DNA from: Nitrospirota bacterium
Lineage (GTDB): Bacteria; Nitrospirota; Thermodesulfovibrionia; Thermodesulfovibrionales; UBA6898
Reading direction: 5' to 3'
DNA length: 64,000 nt
NCBI GenBank assembly: GCA_021783515.1
Contig: JAJXTV010000009.1
Coordinates: 1 to 64,000 of the forward strand
Below, one piece after another: positions 37,393 through 47,149 of this stretch. Every line of letters begins with the position of its first letter. Positions within the stretch are counted from its first letter, which is position 1. Both the position numbers and the translations under genes were made by a program. The notes beneath the pieces are model-generated. The model had not been told where the DNA came from. It worked only from the letters and a program-made list of their open reading frames with translations, and did no database searches.

Positions 37393-38592
37393 ATGTCCGA
37401 CATCCTGAAGATCTTCGCCGTCTTTTTGCTCACCCTTTTGCTCCTGAGGAGAAAGCTCTACATAGGGTATGTCATGCTGCTCGCCTCCGGACTCATCGCC
37501 CTGATGTACCGGATGGCGCCGGCGCTGGTCCTCAAGACTGCCCTCCGGGCCGCCACCAGCGGCATTACGATCAAACTCCTCCTTGCGCTCTCGCTGATCA
37601 GGATACTCGAAGTCGTCCTCCGGGAGCAGAAGGTGCTTTCGTCGATGATGTCCTCGGTCAGGAATTTCTTCAGAAGCAGGAGGGTGGTGATCATATCGAT
37701 GCCGATGCTGATCGGGATGCTCCCCTCCCTGGGAGGCGCCTATTTCTCCGCGCCGATGGTGAAAGAGGCGACGGAAGGGCTCGGGATGAGCCGGGAGGAG
37801 AAGGCCTTCATCAATTACTGGTTCCGCCACCCCTGGGAATATGTCCTGCCGCTTTATCCCGGCATCCTGCTTGCCGCGGCGATATCCAACGTGCCGCTCT
37901 ATGGGCTCATCTCCCACAATGCGCCGTACGCGCTTGCGCTCCTGGCAACCGGTTTCATCTTCAGCATGAGGGAGATGCGGACGGTCCCGGAGAGCGCCGC
38001 CGCGCCGGGGGGGGCGAAACAGTACGCATGGCTCAGCTTTCTGCCGGTCGCCGCGGTCCTTCTTCTCGTCGTCGCCGTGCGGGTCGAGCTTCACTACGCG
38101 CTCCTTGCCGTGATCGTGCCGCTCGTGCTCCTCTACCGCTACCGGCCTGCCGGACTGCTGCGGCTCACCCGTCACGGCTTCGCCCTCGAGGTGATCGTCC
38201 TGATCTTCGGGATCATGCTCTTCAAAGAGGCGATGGAATCATCCGGCGCGGTCAGGAACCTGAGCGCCTTCTTCGTCGAAAAGGGGATCCCTGCTCTGCC
38301 GATCCTCTGCCTCCTCCCGCTGATCACCGGACTTCTGACAGGCCATACCGTCGGGTTTGTCGGGAGCACCTTCCCCCTTCTGATCAGCATCGCCGGGGGC
38401 GCGCCCGTCGTCGAGATGTCGCTCGCCTTCGCGGCAGGATACGTCGGCGTGCTGCTTTCGCCCGTCCACCTCTGTTTCGTCCTGACGAGGGAATATTTCA
38501 AGGCCGACCTCTGGGGCGTGTACAAAAAGACCATACCGGCGAGCCTCATCATCTTCTGCACGGCGATTATCGAGTATCTGCTCCTGCGGTAG
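37393..38592 (+). CDS. DUF401 family membrane protein
   Basis: 399 residues, about ten TM segments. It matches the DUF401 family, distantly related to GntP/ion-transporter-like permeases. Notable segments: LPSLGGAYFSAPMVKEATEG, FINYWFRHPWEYVLPLYPGI and LTGHTVGFVGSTFPLL, with re-entrant-like Gly/Pro motifs. Substrate unknown. It starts 7 bases after trpD, so it is likely co-transcribed with lnt-prfB-trpD. Confidence 0.85.
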   Translation: MSDILKIFAVFLLTLLLLRRKLYIGYVMLLASGLIALMYRMAPALVLKTALRAATSGITIKLLLALSLIRILEVVLREQKVLSSMMSSVRNFFRSRRVVIISMPMLIGMLPSLGGAYFSAPMVKEATEGLGMSREEKAFINYWFRHPWEYVLPLYPGILLAAAISNVPLYGLISHNAPYALALLATGFIFSMREMRTVPESAAAPGGAKQYAWLSFLPVAAVLLLVVAVRVELHYALLAVIVPLVLLYRYRPAGLLRLTRHGFALEVIVLIFGIMLFKEAMESSGAVRNLSAFFVEKGIPALPILCLLPLITGLLTGHTVGFVGSTFPLLISIAGGAPVVEMSLAFAAGYVGVLLSPVHLCFVLTREYFKADLWGVYKKTIPASLIIFCTAIIEYLLLR

Positions 38593-38725
38593 TCGATCGT
38601 GTGCAATGTTCGGATTTACTCTGAGCCGGAAGTATCTTCCGCGCGAGCAGAAGCCGAGGGCGTTTATCTTCTCTTCGAACCTCGACTTGTTCCTGAAGAC
38701 GCCTGGCAAGCCTCGGCGGGGAAGC

Positions 38726-39874
38726 TCACTCCTCTTCCCCTTCCTCTTCCCCTCCGAGGTCCATCTTGAAGGCGATATGACGGATGAGGTCCTTGTTCGA
38801 GACAACGCCGAGAAGCTTCCCTTCCTCGACCACCGCAAGGCGGCTGTTTCCGGTCCTGCTCATCAGCCCGAGGGCCATGAGGGCGTCGTAATCGGGAGGG
38901 ACCGAATTGCGGGCAGAGAGCCCGACGGCGACGTCGCCGACCGTCTTGCGCTCCCACTCCTTGCGGGGGACCCCCCGGACCTGCCTCGTGCTGACGCAGC
39001 CTTCGAGCCTTCCGTCGCTCGCCACCGGAAACATCTTGAAATGAAATTTGTAGATGTAATCTTCTACAAGGCGCGCGATCGTGAGCGACGGCGGGACGGT
39101 CATCGGGTCTCTTTTCATGATCTGCTCTACCGGGGTGCCTTCGAGCGCCGTACGTACGACCAGCTGCTGATAGGAAGACTCGGCCGCCCTTCTGAGAAAC
39201 ATGCCGATCAGGAAAAGCCAGAGGCCGCCAATGATGTTCCCGAAGAGCAGGTTGACCACGCCCGCCACGATCATGAGCAGGCCGAAGCCCGTGCCGATCG
39301 TCGCGGCCCGGTGCGTTGCCTGGGGGAGGTTCTTCTTCCATCTCCAGAGCGCCGCCCGCAGGATTCGGCCGCCGTCAAGCGGAAATGCCGGGAGGAGATT
39401 GAAGACCGCCAGCACCCAGTTGATCGAGGCGAGGTAGCTCAGAACGCCTTCGATCTGGAGCGGCCAGCCCGCGCGCATTCCGGCTGAATAGACCGCATAG
39501 AAGAGCGCGCCCAGAACGATGCTCGACGCGGGGCCCGCCGCCGCCATCAGGAACTCGACCCTGGGGGTTTCCGGCTCTCCGCTCATCTCCGCCACCCCGC
39601 CGAAGACGAAAAGCGTGATGCCGTCCATCGGCAGGCCGAGGCGCCGGGCGACAAGCGAGTGGAAGAATTCGTGGACGACGACCGAAAGAAAGAGGCCGAG
39701 AGCCCCGCAGACGCCCATGAGCCAGAAGGAGACAACGGACAGGTCCCGATATTCCTGAGGGAATATGCCGGCGGCGAGGCTCCAGGTGACGAGAACGGCG
39801 ATGATCAGCCAACTGGCGTCCGCCCTCACCCTGAAGCCGAAGATCGTAAATATGGTCAACCGTTTCCCGAACAT
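38726..39874 (-). CDS. Site-2 protease (M50) with CBS domain pair
   Basis: 382 residues from ATG 39874 (AAAGGGGGG upstream). Six TM segments hold the zinc site VVHEFFHSLVARRLG (HExxH) and the third ligand in NLLPAFPLDGGRILR. The C-terminal part (about 245-375) has two CBS modules (PVEQIMKRDPMTVPPSLTIA; GLMSRTGNSRLAVVEEGKLL) which likely sense nucleotides. It is a Rip/SpoIVFB-type intramembrane protease that cuts membrane-bound regulators. The acidic tail (GGEEEGEEE) is unusual. Divergent from recN. Confidence 0.94.
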   Translation of the reverse strand: MFGKRLTIFTIFGFRVRADASWLIIAVLVTWSLAAGIFPQEYRDLSVVSFWLMGVCGALGLFLSVVVHEFFHSLVARRLGLPMDGITLFVFGGVAEMSGEPETPRVEFLMAAAGPASSIVLGALFYAVYSAGMRAGWPLQIEGVLSYLASINWVLAVFNLLPAFPLDGGRILRAALWRWKKNLPQATHRAATIGTGFGLLMIVAGVVNLLFGNIIGGLWLFLIGMFLRRAAESSYQQLVVRTALEGTPVEQIMKRDPMTVPPSLTIARLVEDYIYKFHFKMFPVASDGRLEGCVSTRQVRGVPRKEWERKTVGDVAVGLSARNSVPPDYDALMALGLMSRTGNSRLAVVEEGKLLGVVSNKDLIRHIAFKMDLGGEEEGEEE

Positions 39875-40027
39875 CTGTCCCCCCTTTGGTCCTGGCGCGG
39901 GTATCGGGCCCCATGCCCCCAGCTTAGCATGTATGAACGCAATTTCAAGCGGCAGGCAAACTCCGCCGCCGGGACCCTTCGATTTCATGTTTGTGGTATA
40001 TTTAAGAGGGACTCTTCGGACCGCATC

Positions 40028-41692
40028 ATGCTGAAAGAACTCAGGATCAGGAACCTCGCAATCATCGACGACCTTTCCGTAAGGTTCGAAAAGGGGCTGA
40101 ATGCGTTGACCGGAGAAACGGGCGCCGGCAAGTCGATCATCGTCGATGCGCTCGGACTCGCGCTCGGAGAGCGGGCCCAGTCGGACTTCATCCGGTCGGG
40201 CGAGGCAGAGGCCTCCGTGCAGGCGTATTTCGAACTGGAGGACTACTCCCTCCTTCCCGATATCGGGATCGATCCCTCCGGGGGAATCGCGCTCAGACGC
40301 ATGCTGTCCGCGGGCGGAAAGAGCAGGGCCTATGTCAACGACGTTATGGTGACTCTTCAGGCTCTGTCGTCGATAGGCAGCGCGCTGGTAGATATCCTGA
40401 GCCAGCACGAGCATCAGAGCCTCCTTGCTCCTGACCGGCAGAGGGATCTGGTCGATTCCTTCGGAAAGCTCCATCGGGAGCGGGAGCAGGTCGAAGCGTT
40501 TTCCCGCGAGACCGGGGAACTCGCGGCCAGATGCGCGACATTGAGGGAAACGGCGAGGGAGCGCGAGCAGAGGCTCGATTTCCTGAGGTTCCAGGCACAG
40601 GAGATCGACGCGGCCGGCCTGAAGGAAGGCGAAAAAGGGGCGCTCGAAGAGGAAAGAAGGATCCTCGCGAACCTGACGAAGCTGACCGGGCTGACCGCCG
40701 AGTCCTATGCAGTGCTGTATGAATCCGAGGGTTCATGCTCGGAAAAGCTGGCGCAGGTGATTTCACGGCTGCGCGACATATGCGCCATAGACGGCGGGAT
40801 GGAAGATACTCTCCGGCTCCTTGAAGCGGCGCTGCCGCTCGTCGAAGACGCGTCTCTGGCTTTAGGGAGATACCGCGACAAATTCGACTTCGAGCCGGGC
40901 AGGCTCGAGACGATCGAAGACAGACTCGACGTGATAAAGAAGCTCGAAAGGAAATACGGGGAGGACGCCTCTGCGGTTCTTGCCCACCGCGATGCCGTCC
41001 AGAAAGAACTGGATGAGATCGAGTCGGCCGACGAGACGCTGGCCGGGGCCGAGGCCGCGCTTGAAGCTAAAAGGGCCGCGCTCGTGAAGGAGGCGCTTGA
41101 GCTTTCGGCAAAGCGGTCGAAGGCGGCAGGGAAGATCGAAAAACTCGTCGCCGCAAGCCTCGCCGACCTGGCCTTCGGCAGCGCCCGCTTCGAGATAGCG
41201 GTGAGCCGCCAGAAGGACGCCGACGGAAACTACCGGATAGGGCCGACGGGGCTCGACTCCGTCGAGTTCCTTTTTTCGGCGAACCCGGGAGAACCTCCGA
41301 AGGCGCTTGCGAAGATCATATCGGGGGGCGAGCTTTCGCGTGTCATGCTCGTTCTCAAGACAATACTCGCCGACGTCGACAATACGCCGGTGCTGGTCTT
41401 CGACGAGGCCGACGCGGGGATAGGAGGAAAGACGGCGGAAAGCGTGGCAAAAAAACTCGGGACGATCTCGAAACGGCGCCAATTGCTCTGCATCACCCAC
41501 CTGCCCCGCATTGCGAGTATGGCGGATTTCCACCTCAGAATCGAGAAGAAGGAAAAAGACGGCAAGGTCTCTGTGCGGATAAAAGAGCTTTCGGCGAGGG
41601 AACGGCAGGACGAGATCGCCAGGATGCTGAGCGGCACGGTCACCGAGATCTCCCGAAGACATGCGGGAGAGCTTCTGGAAAGGGTAAAATGA
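40028..41692 (+). CDS. recN: DNA repair ATPase RecN
   Basis: 554 residues. SMC-like: Walker A in LTGETGAGKSIIVDALGLAL, two coiled-coil arms (about 150-370), the signature IISGGELSRVMLVLK and Walker B VLVFDEADAGIGG. It acts in double-strand break repair with RecA. The 3' end overlaps the ferredoxin gene (ATGA at 41689-41692). Confidence 0.96.
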   Translation: MLKELRIRNLAIIDDLSVRFEKGLNALTGETGAGKSIIVDALGLALGERAQSDFIRSGEAEASVQAYFELEDYSLLPDIGIDPSGGIALRRMLSAGGKSRAYVNDVMVTLQALSSIGSALVDILSQHEHQSLLAPDRQRDLVDSFGKLHREREQVEAFSRETGELAARCATLRETAREREQRLDFLRFQAQEIDAAGLKEGEKGALEEERRILANLTKLTGLTAESYAVLYESEGSCSEKLAQVISRLRDICAIDGGMEDTLRLLEAALPLVEDASLALGRYRDKFDFEPGRLETIEDRLDVIKKLERKYGEDASAVLAHRDAVQKELDEIESADETLAGAEAALEAKRAALVKEALELSAKRSKAAGKIEKLVAASLADLAFGSARFEIAVSRQKDADGNYRIGPTGLDSVEFLFSANPGEPPKALAKIISGGELSRVMLVLKTILADVDNTPVLVFDEADAGIGGKTAESVAKKLGTISKRRQLLCITHLPRIASMADFHLRIEKKEKDGKVSVRIKELSARERQDEIARMLSGTVTEISRRHAGELLERVK

Positions 41693-41937
41693 AAGGGAAA
41701 ATAACAATCAATACCGACCTCTGCAAGGGCTGCGGGTTCTGCGTCGATACCTGTCCGTTTGGCGTCATATCCATCGGAGAGCGGTTCAACAAGAGCGGGT
41801 TTTTCCCGGCGGTCGCCTTGCATATAGAAAAGTGCACCGGCTGCGCGATGTGCGCGCGCATGTGCCCCGAGATAGCGATAGAGGTGTACCGGAGCGGAAG
41901 GACGAAAGCGGCGGGGAAAGCGAAACGGAAGAGATGA
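41689..41937 (+). CDS. 2[4Fe-4S] ferredoxin
   Basis: 82 residues with two clusters: CKGCGFCVDTCP and CTGCAMCARMCP. It is similar to the delta subunits of 2-oxoacid:ferredoxin oxidoreductases, but the alpha, beta and gamma subunits are not adjacent. The tail is basic (KAAGKAKRKR). It is coupled to recN by a 4-base overlap, an odd pairing that may be chance. Confidence 0.9.
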   Translation: MKGKITINTDLCKGCGFCVDTCPFGVISIGERFNKSGFFPAVALHIEKCTGCAMCARMCPEIAIEVYRSGRTKAAGKAKRKR

Positions 41938-41974
41938 AAATGAGCAGCCTTGCAATTTTTCAGACCTGCATAGA

Positions 41975-42144
41975 AGGCATCCCTTACAGCCTTCTTGATG
42001 CGATGAGATCTGATGCAGCATGGCGTCAAAAACAGCCTGCTTTATCTTATATTATGCACTTCTTTGGCGCTACAGACGCGGCTTCCGATGCGGCAAGGTA
42101 TCGCTGCAGGAGGTTTTCGGGCTGCCCTCTACGCCAAGGCGTTG
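41975..42144 (-). repeat. Dispersed intergenic repeat, long copy 2
   Basis: Non-coding segment aligned to 28,930-29,131: shared block ending CATGGCGTC, then 52 bases, then GGCTTCCGATGCGGCAAGG and GGCGTTG. It fills most of the gap between the ferredoxin and PLP-enzyme genes. Differences are mainly transitions, as in ageing repeats. Confidence 0.5.
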
Positions 42145-42210
42145 CTACCGGTGAGGTGCAGTCAATATGAAATCAGCGAGGGAGAGATAAGTTGCGAGGC
42201 ATGAGGGATA

Positions 42211-43422
42211 ATGTCGGGTATGAAAAATAGGGCAGGCAAAAGGAAGTCGCCCGGTTTCGGGACGGTGGCGGTCCACGGCGGCGAAGAGGGGAAGTTCGCC
42301 TTCGGTCCCGTCAGCACGCCGATCTACCAGACGAGCACCTTCACCTTCGACAGCGCCGAAGAGGGCGGCGAGGTGGAAAAAAGGGGAAAAGACGGGTTCA
42401 TCTATACGAGGATCGGAAATCCAACGGTAAGAGCCTTCGAGGAGAAGATGGCGCTCCTCGAAGGAGGGGATTCCTGCGTCTCTTTTTCCTCCGGCATGGC
42501 TGCGCTGTCGGCCGTCTTTCTCGAACTCCTGAAGCCCGGGGACGAAATCATCTCCAGCAGCCGTATCTACGGAGGGTCGAAGCTCTTCTTCGCTCATATC
42601 CTCCAGAAGCTCGACTGCAAGGTGAGGCGCTTCGGGCCGTATGACGACCTGAAGAGGGTGATACCTCCCCTCATAAACGAGCGGACGAAACTCATCTTCT
42701 TCGAGACGCCTTCAAATCCCGAGCTGAGCATCATAGATATCGGCCTGATCGCAGGTCTCTCAAGGAAACACAGGATCGTTTCGGTGATCGACAACACCTT
42801 CGCCACGCCTTATCTGCAGAGGCCGCTGGGCATGGGGATCGACTGCGTCGTGCATTCGGCCACAAAATATATCGGCGGCCACGGCGACGCCATCGGAGGC
42901 GCCGTCGTCTCGACGAAAAATTTCGTATCGGCGATCAGGTCAAATACCCTCCAGCACCTCGGGGGCTGCCTCTCGCCTTTCAACGCGTGGCTCTTCCTGC
43001 GGGGGCTCAAGACGCTTCATGTGAGAATGGATCGCCACTGCGAAACCGCCGCATCGGTCGCAGGGTTTCTCGCGGGGCATCCGAAGGTCGGGACGGTGTT
43101 CTTCCCGGGGCTCAGGACCCATCCGGGCCATCGCATCGCAAAGAGGCAGATGTCGGGCTTCGGCGGCATGGTCTCGATAGGGCTCGAAAACGGAAGGGCC
43201 TGCAGAAAGTTCATAAACGGCCTTCGGCTCTGCAGGACCGGCGTGAGTCTCGGCGACGCCGGGACGCTCGTCCTTCACTTCGCCTCGATGTTTCATCCGA
43301 AATTGTCCGACGCCGCATGCCGGAAGATCGGCGCCGACCCGACGCTGATCAGGATATCGACCGGCCTCGAAGACGCAGCCGACATCATCGGGGATATGAA
43401 GAATGCCCTGGCGACGCTCTGA
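42211..43422 (+). CDS. Cys/Met-metabolism PLP enzyme (methionine gamma-lyase/cystathionine gamma-synthase-like)
   Basis: 403 residues. PLP lysine in SATKYIGGHGDAIGG, with YTRIGNPTVRAFEEKMALLE, SFSSGMAALSAVFLELLKPG and FETPSNPELSIID typical of the family. It acts on sulfur amino acids. The motif set is nearest to methionine gamma-lyase or O-acetylhomoserine sulfhydrylase; sequence alone does not decide. CysK is at 52 kb. No SAM riboswitch is seen upstream. Confidence 0.92.
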   Translation: MSGMKNRAGKRKSPGFGTVAVHGGEEGKFAFGPVSTPIYQTSTFTFDSAEEGGEVEKRGKDGFIYTRIGNPTVRAFEEKMALLEGGDSCVSFSSGMAALSAVFLELLKPGDEIISSSRIYGGSKLFFAHILQKLDCKVRRFGPYDDLKRVIPPLINERTKLIFFETPSNPELSIIDIGLIAGLSRKHRIVSVIDNTFATPYLQRPLGMGIDCVVHSATKYIGGHGDAIGGAVVSTKNFVSAIRSNTLQHLGGCLSPFNAWLFLRGLKTLHVRMDRHCETAASVAGFLAGHPKVGTVFFPGLRTHPGHRIAKRQMSGFGGMVSIGLENGRACRKFINGLRLCRTGVSLGDAGTLVLHFASMFHPKLSDAACRKIGADPTLIRISTGLEDAADIIGDMKNALATL

Positions 43423-43504
43423 AATTCCCCTACCGGCAGTCATCGAGCGGCCTGAGGATTGCGGGCATTCCGGAAATCGCTTCGGATGTCGACGACCAAT
43501 CAGC

Positions 43505-44443
43505 ATGATGACGGCGGCACTTTCCCTTATTGCGGCTATCGTCATGGCGATGCCCGGACCGGTATTTGCTCAGGCAGCCATGTCGCGATTCCTCCTCATG
43601 GGTGACGGGGAGCTTCATCTGAAAAACGTCAAGACGGGTGACGAGGTCCGGGCCAATCTCCTTTCCCCCGACGGGTCCTTCAACGAAGAGGGTCTGGCAG
43701 AAATTGACAGGGTCTTCGGTTTCCCTTCACACAAAAAAGGGGAGCACATGTCGCTGCGCATGCTCTTCATGCTCGATTATTTTTCGGACCTCGTGGCGCC
43801 CGGAAAGACAATCAACATAGAATCGGGATATCGCAGCCCGGAGTACAACACAAAACTTCGCGATGCAGGGGGGATCGTGGCAAAGACGAGCACCCATATG
43901 GACGGCATGGCGCTCGATTTCAATATCGAAGGAGTCGACGGCAGGCGGTTATGGGAGCTTATCAGGAGTAAAGACTGTTGCGGCGCAGGCTACTATGGGG
44001 GGGAAGATGTCCACCTCGACGCGGCGCGGCCGCGGTTCTGGGAGGCGGCCACCTCAAAGGTGACCACGGATGAGAGTGACTTTAACCGGCGTATCTATCT
44101 TTCCACCGATTACGACCTCTACCATGCGGGCGAACCGGTGCGGCTCTCCTTCACTTCCGTAAGCAATTTCGGCTTCGGCGTCAGAAGAGAGGTTTCGATC
44201 ATAAAAGACTCATCGGAGGATCTTGTAGTCGCAAAGGCCGATATAAGGTCGCCGGACAATTCCGCCTGCGTCATGATAAACGATCGGGCGGCGGCGCGGT
44301 CCCTGCATTTCTTTCTCCCCGAAAGCCTTATTGAAGGAAGCTACCGCATAAAAGTCGATTTCTGCAACCGCCCCTTCGCGCAGATGCCTGAAGAACGCAT
44401 TTCAAACAAGATCGAGATCCCGCCCAGCCATGCAAGGCGCTGA
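43505..44443 (+). CDS. Exported DUF882 / M15-type peptidase
   Basis: 312 residues from ATG 43505, which gives a clean signal peptide (MMTAALSLIAAIVMAMPGPV...FAQA); the longer frame from 43403 would overlap the previous gene. The DUF882 domain (about 40-190) has the M15-like zinc motifs SGYRSPEYN, THMDGMALDFN and DVHLDAARPRFW. These enzymes cleave peptidoglycan cross-links or peptides in the periplasm. The C-terminal 120 residues form an added beta domain of unknown role. Confidence 0.87.
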   Translation: MMTAALSLIAAIVMAMPGPVFAQAAMSRFLLMGDGELHLKNVKTGDEVRANLLSPDGSFNEEGLAEIDRVFGFPSHKKGEHMSLRMLFMLDYFSDLVAPGKTINIESGYRSPEYNTKLRDAGGIVAKTSTHMDGMALDFNIEGVDGRRLWELIRSKDCCGAGYYGGEDVHLDAARPRFWEAATSKVTTDESDFNRRIYLSTDYDLYHAGEPVRLSFTSVSNFGFGVRREVSIIKDSSEDLVVAKADIRSPDNSACVMINDRAAARSLHFFLPESLIEGSYRIKVDFCNRPFAQMPEERISNKIEIPPSHARR

Positions 44444-44481
44444 GTTATAAGCCTTTTCCCCTTGGCAAGATAATCCAAATA

Positions 44482-44510
44482 TTGACTTTGCCGCTCCCGT
44501 GTGGTACATT
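44482..44510 (+). promoter_or_regulatory. Sigma70-type promoter
   Basis: TTGACT (44482-44487), 17-bp spacer, TACATT (44505-44510). Expected start near 44517, giving an 85-base leader for the sorting-tail protein gene at 44602. Confidence 0.8.
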
Positions 44511-44535
44511 TTCGTGCAGTACCGTCTGCCACGCG

Positions 44536-44556
44536 GACCTGCGGCGTCCGCAGGTC
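44536..44556 (+). other. Leader hairpin
   Basis: GACCTGCGG-CGT-CCGCAGGTC, a perfect 9-bp stem in the 5' leader of the 44602 gene. No T run, so it is not a terminator; it may stabilise the mRNA or bind a regulator. Confidence 0.6.
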
Positions 44557-44601
44557 TGATGATTTAATCAACGCATATTTTCTTTTGCTGAGGGGGAATG
44601 G

Positions 44602-45570
44602 ATGAAGAAGATGAAGAAAGGGTTCGTTGTTTTGTTGGCTGCATTGGCGCTCATCGTCATGAGCATATCGTCCGAGGCTGCGATACTATCGACAGCTGTC
44701 GAAGTAACCGGCCTGCCGCTCAGTACGTCTTATGATACTCCGATGGCAGTCGCGTATATCCCTTCCTTCGCCCGGTATTATTCAGGTGACGGAGACGGCA
44801 CAAGCTCTCCTGCGCGTGTGTGGGACTCAACAGGGACTGTGATCGGCACATCGACCACGGGCGTAGACAACCGGGGCGTCTTCTTCAATCCCAACACATC
44901 TCTTTTAGAGTCCGTATCATACAGTTCCTGCTGCTCGTCCGGTCCGGTGTCAGGAATCCAGTCGCTCACCTTGGACGGAGCGGGCAGTTATACGGGGACC
45001 AACACTCAACTCCTGGCGGCTCCCATTGCAGGGTTCGGGTCAAACGATCAGACCATGCCTTCCTATGATCCTGCGACCAACAGACTCTATGCCAAACAGT
45101 CAGGAACTGCCGACGTCAATGTGGTGGACAGGACAACCGGCGCGCTTATTACGACGATCACCCTTGACCTGGCGGCTGCCGGAGTGACCGCCTCCGACGT
45201 GAATGTCAATTTTGTCGGTTTCACCGGAGTTGCCGGCGAAGAGCTGGCTATCTTCGACTTCACCAATCGCCGCGCGCTGATCTTCAACCTGACCGGGGGA
45301 TACGTCGGCGCAAGCGCCCTCCCGGCCGGCTTGACGGTTGATTGGTATGACAGCAACTACGGCAACGGGTATGCAAACGGCCTTTTCTTCATCTTTGATA
45401 CGGCTGTCGGCGCGAATGGTACCTACCGCGGCTTCCAGGTCGTTCAGGCTGCGCCGGCGGTTGCGGAGCCTGTCCCGACAATGACCGAATGGGGTATGAT
45501 AGCCTTCATGGTGCTTGCGGGATTAGGCTCGGCCTATTTCCTTACGAGACGGAGAAGAATAGAGAGCTAG
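44602..45570 (+). CDS. Exported protein with IPTL-CTERM-type sorting tail
   Basis: 322 residues. Signal peptide (cleavage near SSEA-A). The middle resembles a beta-propeller-like surface protein (TQLLAAPIAGFGSNDQTM, NRLYAKQSGTADVNVVDRTT). The tail PVPTMTEWGMIAFMVLAGLG, followed by SAYFLTRRRR, is a near-canonical IPTL-CTERM signal (P-T-M-x-E-W-G, hydrophobic helix, Arg cluster), the substrate of XrtH-type exosortases. GAGGGGG precedes the ATG. Flanked by its own promoter and terminator, it is monocistronic. Confidence 0.9.
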   Translation: MKKMKKGFVVLLAALALIVMSISSEAAILSTAVEVTGLPLSTSYDTPMAVAYIPSFARYYSGDGDGTSSPARVWDSTGTVIGTSTTGVDNRGVFFNPNTSLLESVSYSSCCSSGPVSGIQSLTLDGAGSYTGTNTQLLAAPIAGFGSNDQTMPSYDPATNRLYAKQSGTADVNVVDRTTGALITTITLDLAAAGVTASDVNVNFVGFTGVAGEELAIFDFTNRRALIFNLTGGYVGASALPAGLTVDWYDSNYGNGYANGLFFIFDTAVGANGTYRGFQVVQAAPAVAEPVPTMTEWGMIAFMVLAGLGSAYFLTRRRRIES

Positions 45571-45589
45571 GAAGCTTCACGAATCCGGC

Positions 45590-45619
45590 AAGGGCGAGGT
45601 TTTAACCTCGCCCTTTTTT
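45590..45619 (+). terminator. Intrinsic terminator
   Basis: AAGGGCGAGG-TTTTAA-CCTCGCCCTT followed by T run, 20 bases after the sorting-tail gene. Confidence 0.93.
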
Positions 45620-45741
45620 ATTGTCTCTTTCACGCTGCAATCCGCAACGGGGTTTGATCTCTGGTCTTAACCCCACTTCTTTCCCATGGCGTGAGCGTCT
45701 CCAGGGGAAAAAGCTTCGTCGATGGAGTCGCGAAACAGGAA

Positions 45742-47136
45742 TCAAGAATGCTCCCCCCCTGTCATCGGCCGCGGGTCTAACAGCCTGTCGAGCTCTTCCT
45801 TCGCAATCCCTGTCATCTCGGCCGCGACATCCTTGATTGCCCTCCCTTCCGCATAGGCCTTTTTCGCTATCGCGGCAGCCTTGTCGTACCCTATCTTCGG
45901 GGTGAGCGCCGTGACGAGCACCGGGTTGCGGACGAGAGCGTCGTCGATCCTCTTCGTGTTTATCGTAAAGCCGGCAACCGCCTTCTCCGCAAGAAGAGCC
46001 GCGGCATTCCCGAGGATCGCGACGGACTGAAGGACGTTGTGGCAGATGAGTGGGAGCATCGCGTTCAGCTCGAACTCGCCCCGGCTGTTTGCGATCGTCA
46101 CGGCCACGTCGTTTGCGATCACCTGGACGCAGGCCATGACCGTGGCCTCGGCGATCACCGGATTGACCTTGCCGGGCATGATGCTCGAGCCGGGCTGAAG
46201 CGCCGGGAGGCTGATCTCCGAAAACCCGGCGAGCGGACCGCTGTTCATCAGCCGGAGGTCATTTGCGATCTTCAGAAGGGACGAGGCTGTCGTCTTGAGC
46301 GCCCCGCTGAATTCGGTCACGTTGTCCATCGTCGCCTGCGAGGCGAAATGGCTGTCCGACTCTGAGAAGGTAAGCCCCGTTCGGCCGGAGAGCTCTTCGG
46401 CCATCTTCTTCCCGAACTCAGGGTGGGTATTGATCCCTGTGCCGACGGCGGTGCCTCCGACCGCCAGCCTTTGCAGTCCGGCAAGGGAAGCCCTAATGCG
46501 CTCTTCGCCCTGCCTCACCTGATACGCCCAGCCGCCCAGTTCCTGGCCAAAGGTTACGGGCATCGCATCCATCAGGTGCGTCCTGCCTGTCTTGACGACA
46601 CCCGCAAGCTCATCGGCCCTTTGTTCGAGCGTGGATCTGAGACGGGCAAGCCCGGGGAGCAATACCCCTGCCGTTTCGATGCAGGCGCTGACATGGATCG
46701 CAGCCGGGATCACGTCATTAGAAGACTGGCCGAGGTTCACGTGGTCGTTGGGATGAACGTGCCCTGAGCCGGTCTCCTTTCCCATCAGCTGCGACGCGCG
46801 GTTGGCGATCACCTCGTTTGCGTTCATGTTCGTCGAGGTGCCGGACCCTGTCTGGAAGATATCGATCGGGAAATCCCCGTCCCATCTCCCGGAGGCGACC
46901 TCGTCGGCCGCCTGACGGATACCGCAGGCCCTGTCTTTGTCCAGAAGCCCGAGTCCCGCATTCACGTCCGCCGCGCAGCCCTTGATGAGGCCGAGTGCGC
47001 GGATGAAGACGCGCGGAAAGCGTATCCCGCTCACCGGAAAGTTCTCGATCGCCCGCTGCGTCTGCGGCCCGTACATAGCCCCCTCCGGCACCTTCACCTG
47101 CCCGAGGGAGTCTTTTTCAATGCGATATCCCGTCAC
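45742..47136 (-). CDS. fumC: Class II fumarate hydratase
   Basis: 464 residues, GTG start with GGGGAGGAA 6 bases upstream. Signature GSSIMPGKVNP and the upstream site TGSGTSTNMNANEVIANRAS are present. It hydrates fumarate to malate. It follows sdhB by 13 bases on the same strand, forming a succinate to fumarate to malate set, while a malic enzyme gene starts divergently at the other end. Confidence 0.96.
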   Translation of the reverse strand: MTGYRIEKDSLGQVKVPEGAMYGPQTQRAIENFPVSGIRFPRVFIRALGLIKGCAADVNAGLGLLDKDRACGIRQAADEVASGRWDGDFPIDIFQTGSGTSTNMNANEVIANRASQLMGKETGSGHVHPNDHVNLGQSSNDVIPAAIHVSACIETAGVLLPGLARLRSTLEQRADELAGVVKTGRTHLMDAMPVTFGQELGGWAYQVRQGEERIRASLAGLQRLAVGGTAVGTGINTHPEFGKKMAEELSGRTGLTFSESDSHFASQATMDNVTEFSGALKTTASSLLKIANDLRLMNSGPLAGFSEISLPALQPGSSIMPGKVNPVIAEATVMACVQVIANDVAVTIANSRGEFELNAMLPLICHNVLQSVAILGNAAALLAEKAVAGFTINTKRIDDALVRNPVLVTALTPKIGYDKAAAIAKKAYAEGRAIKDVAAEMTGIAKEELDRLLDPRPMTGGEHS

Positions 47137-47149
47137 GCTATTCCTCCCC

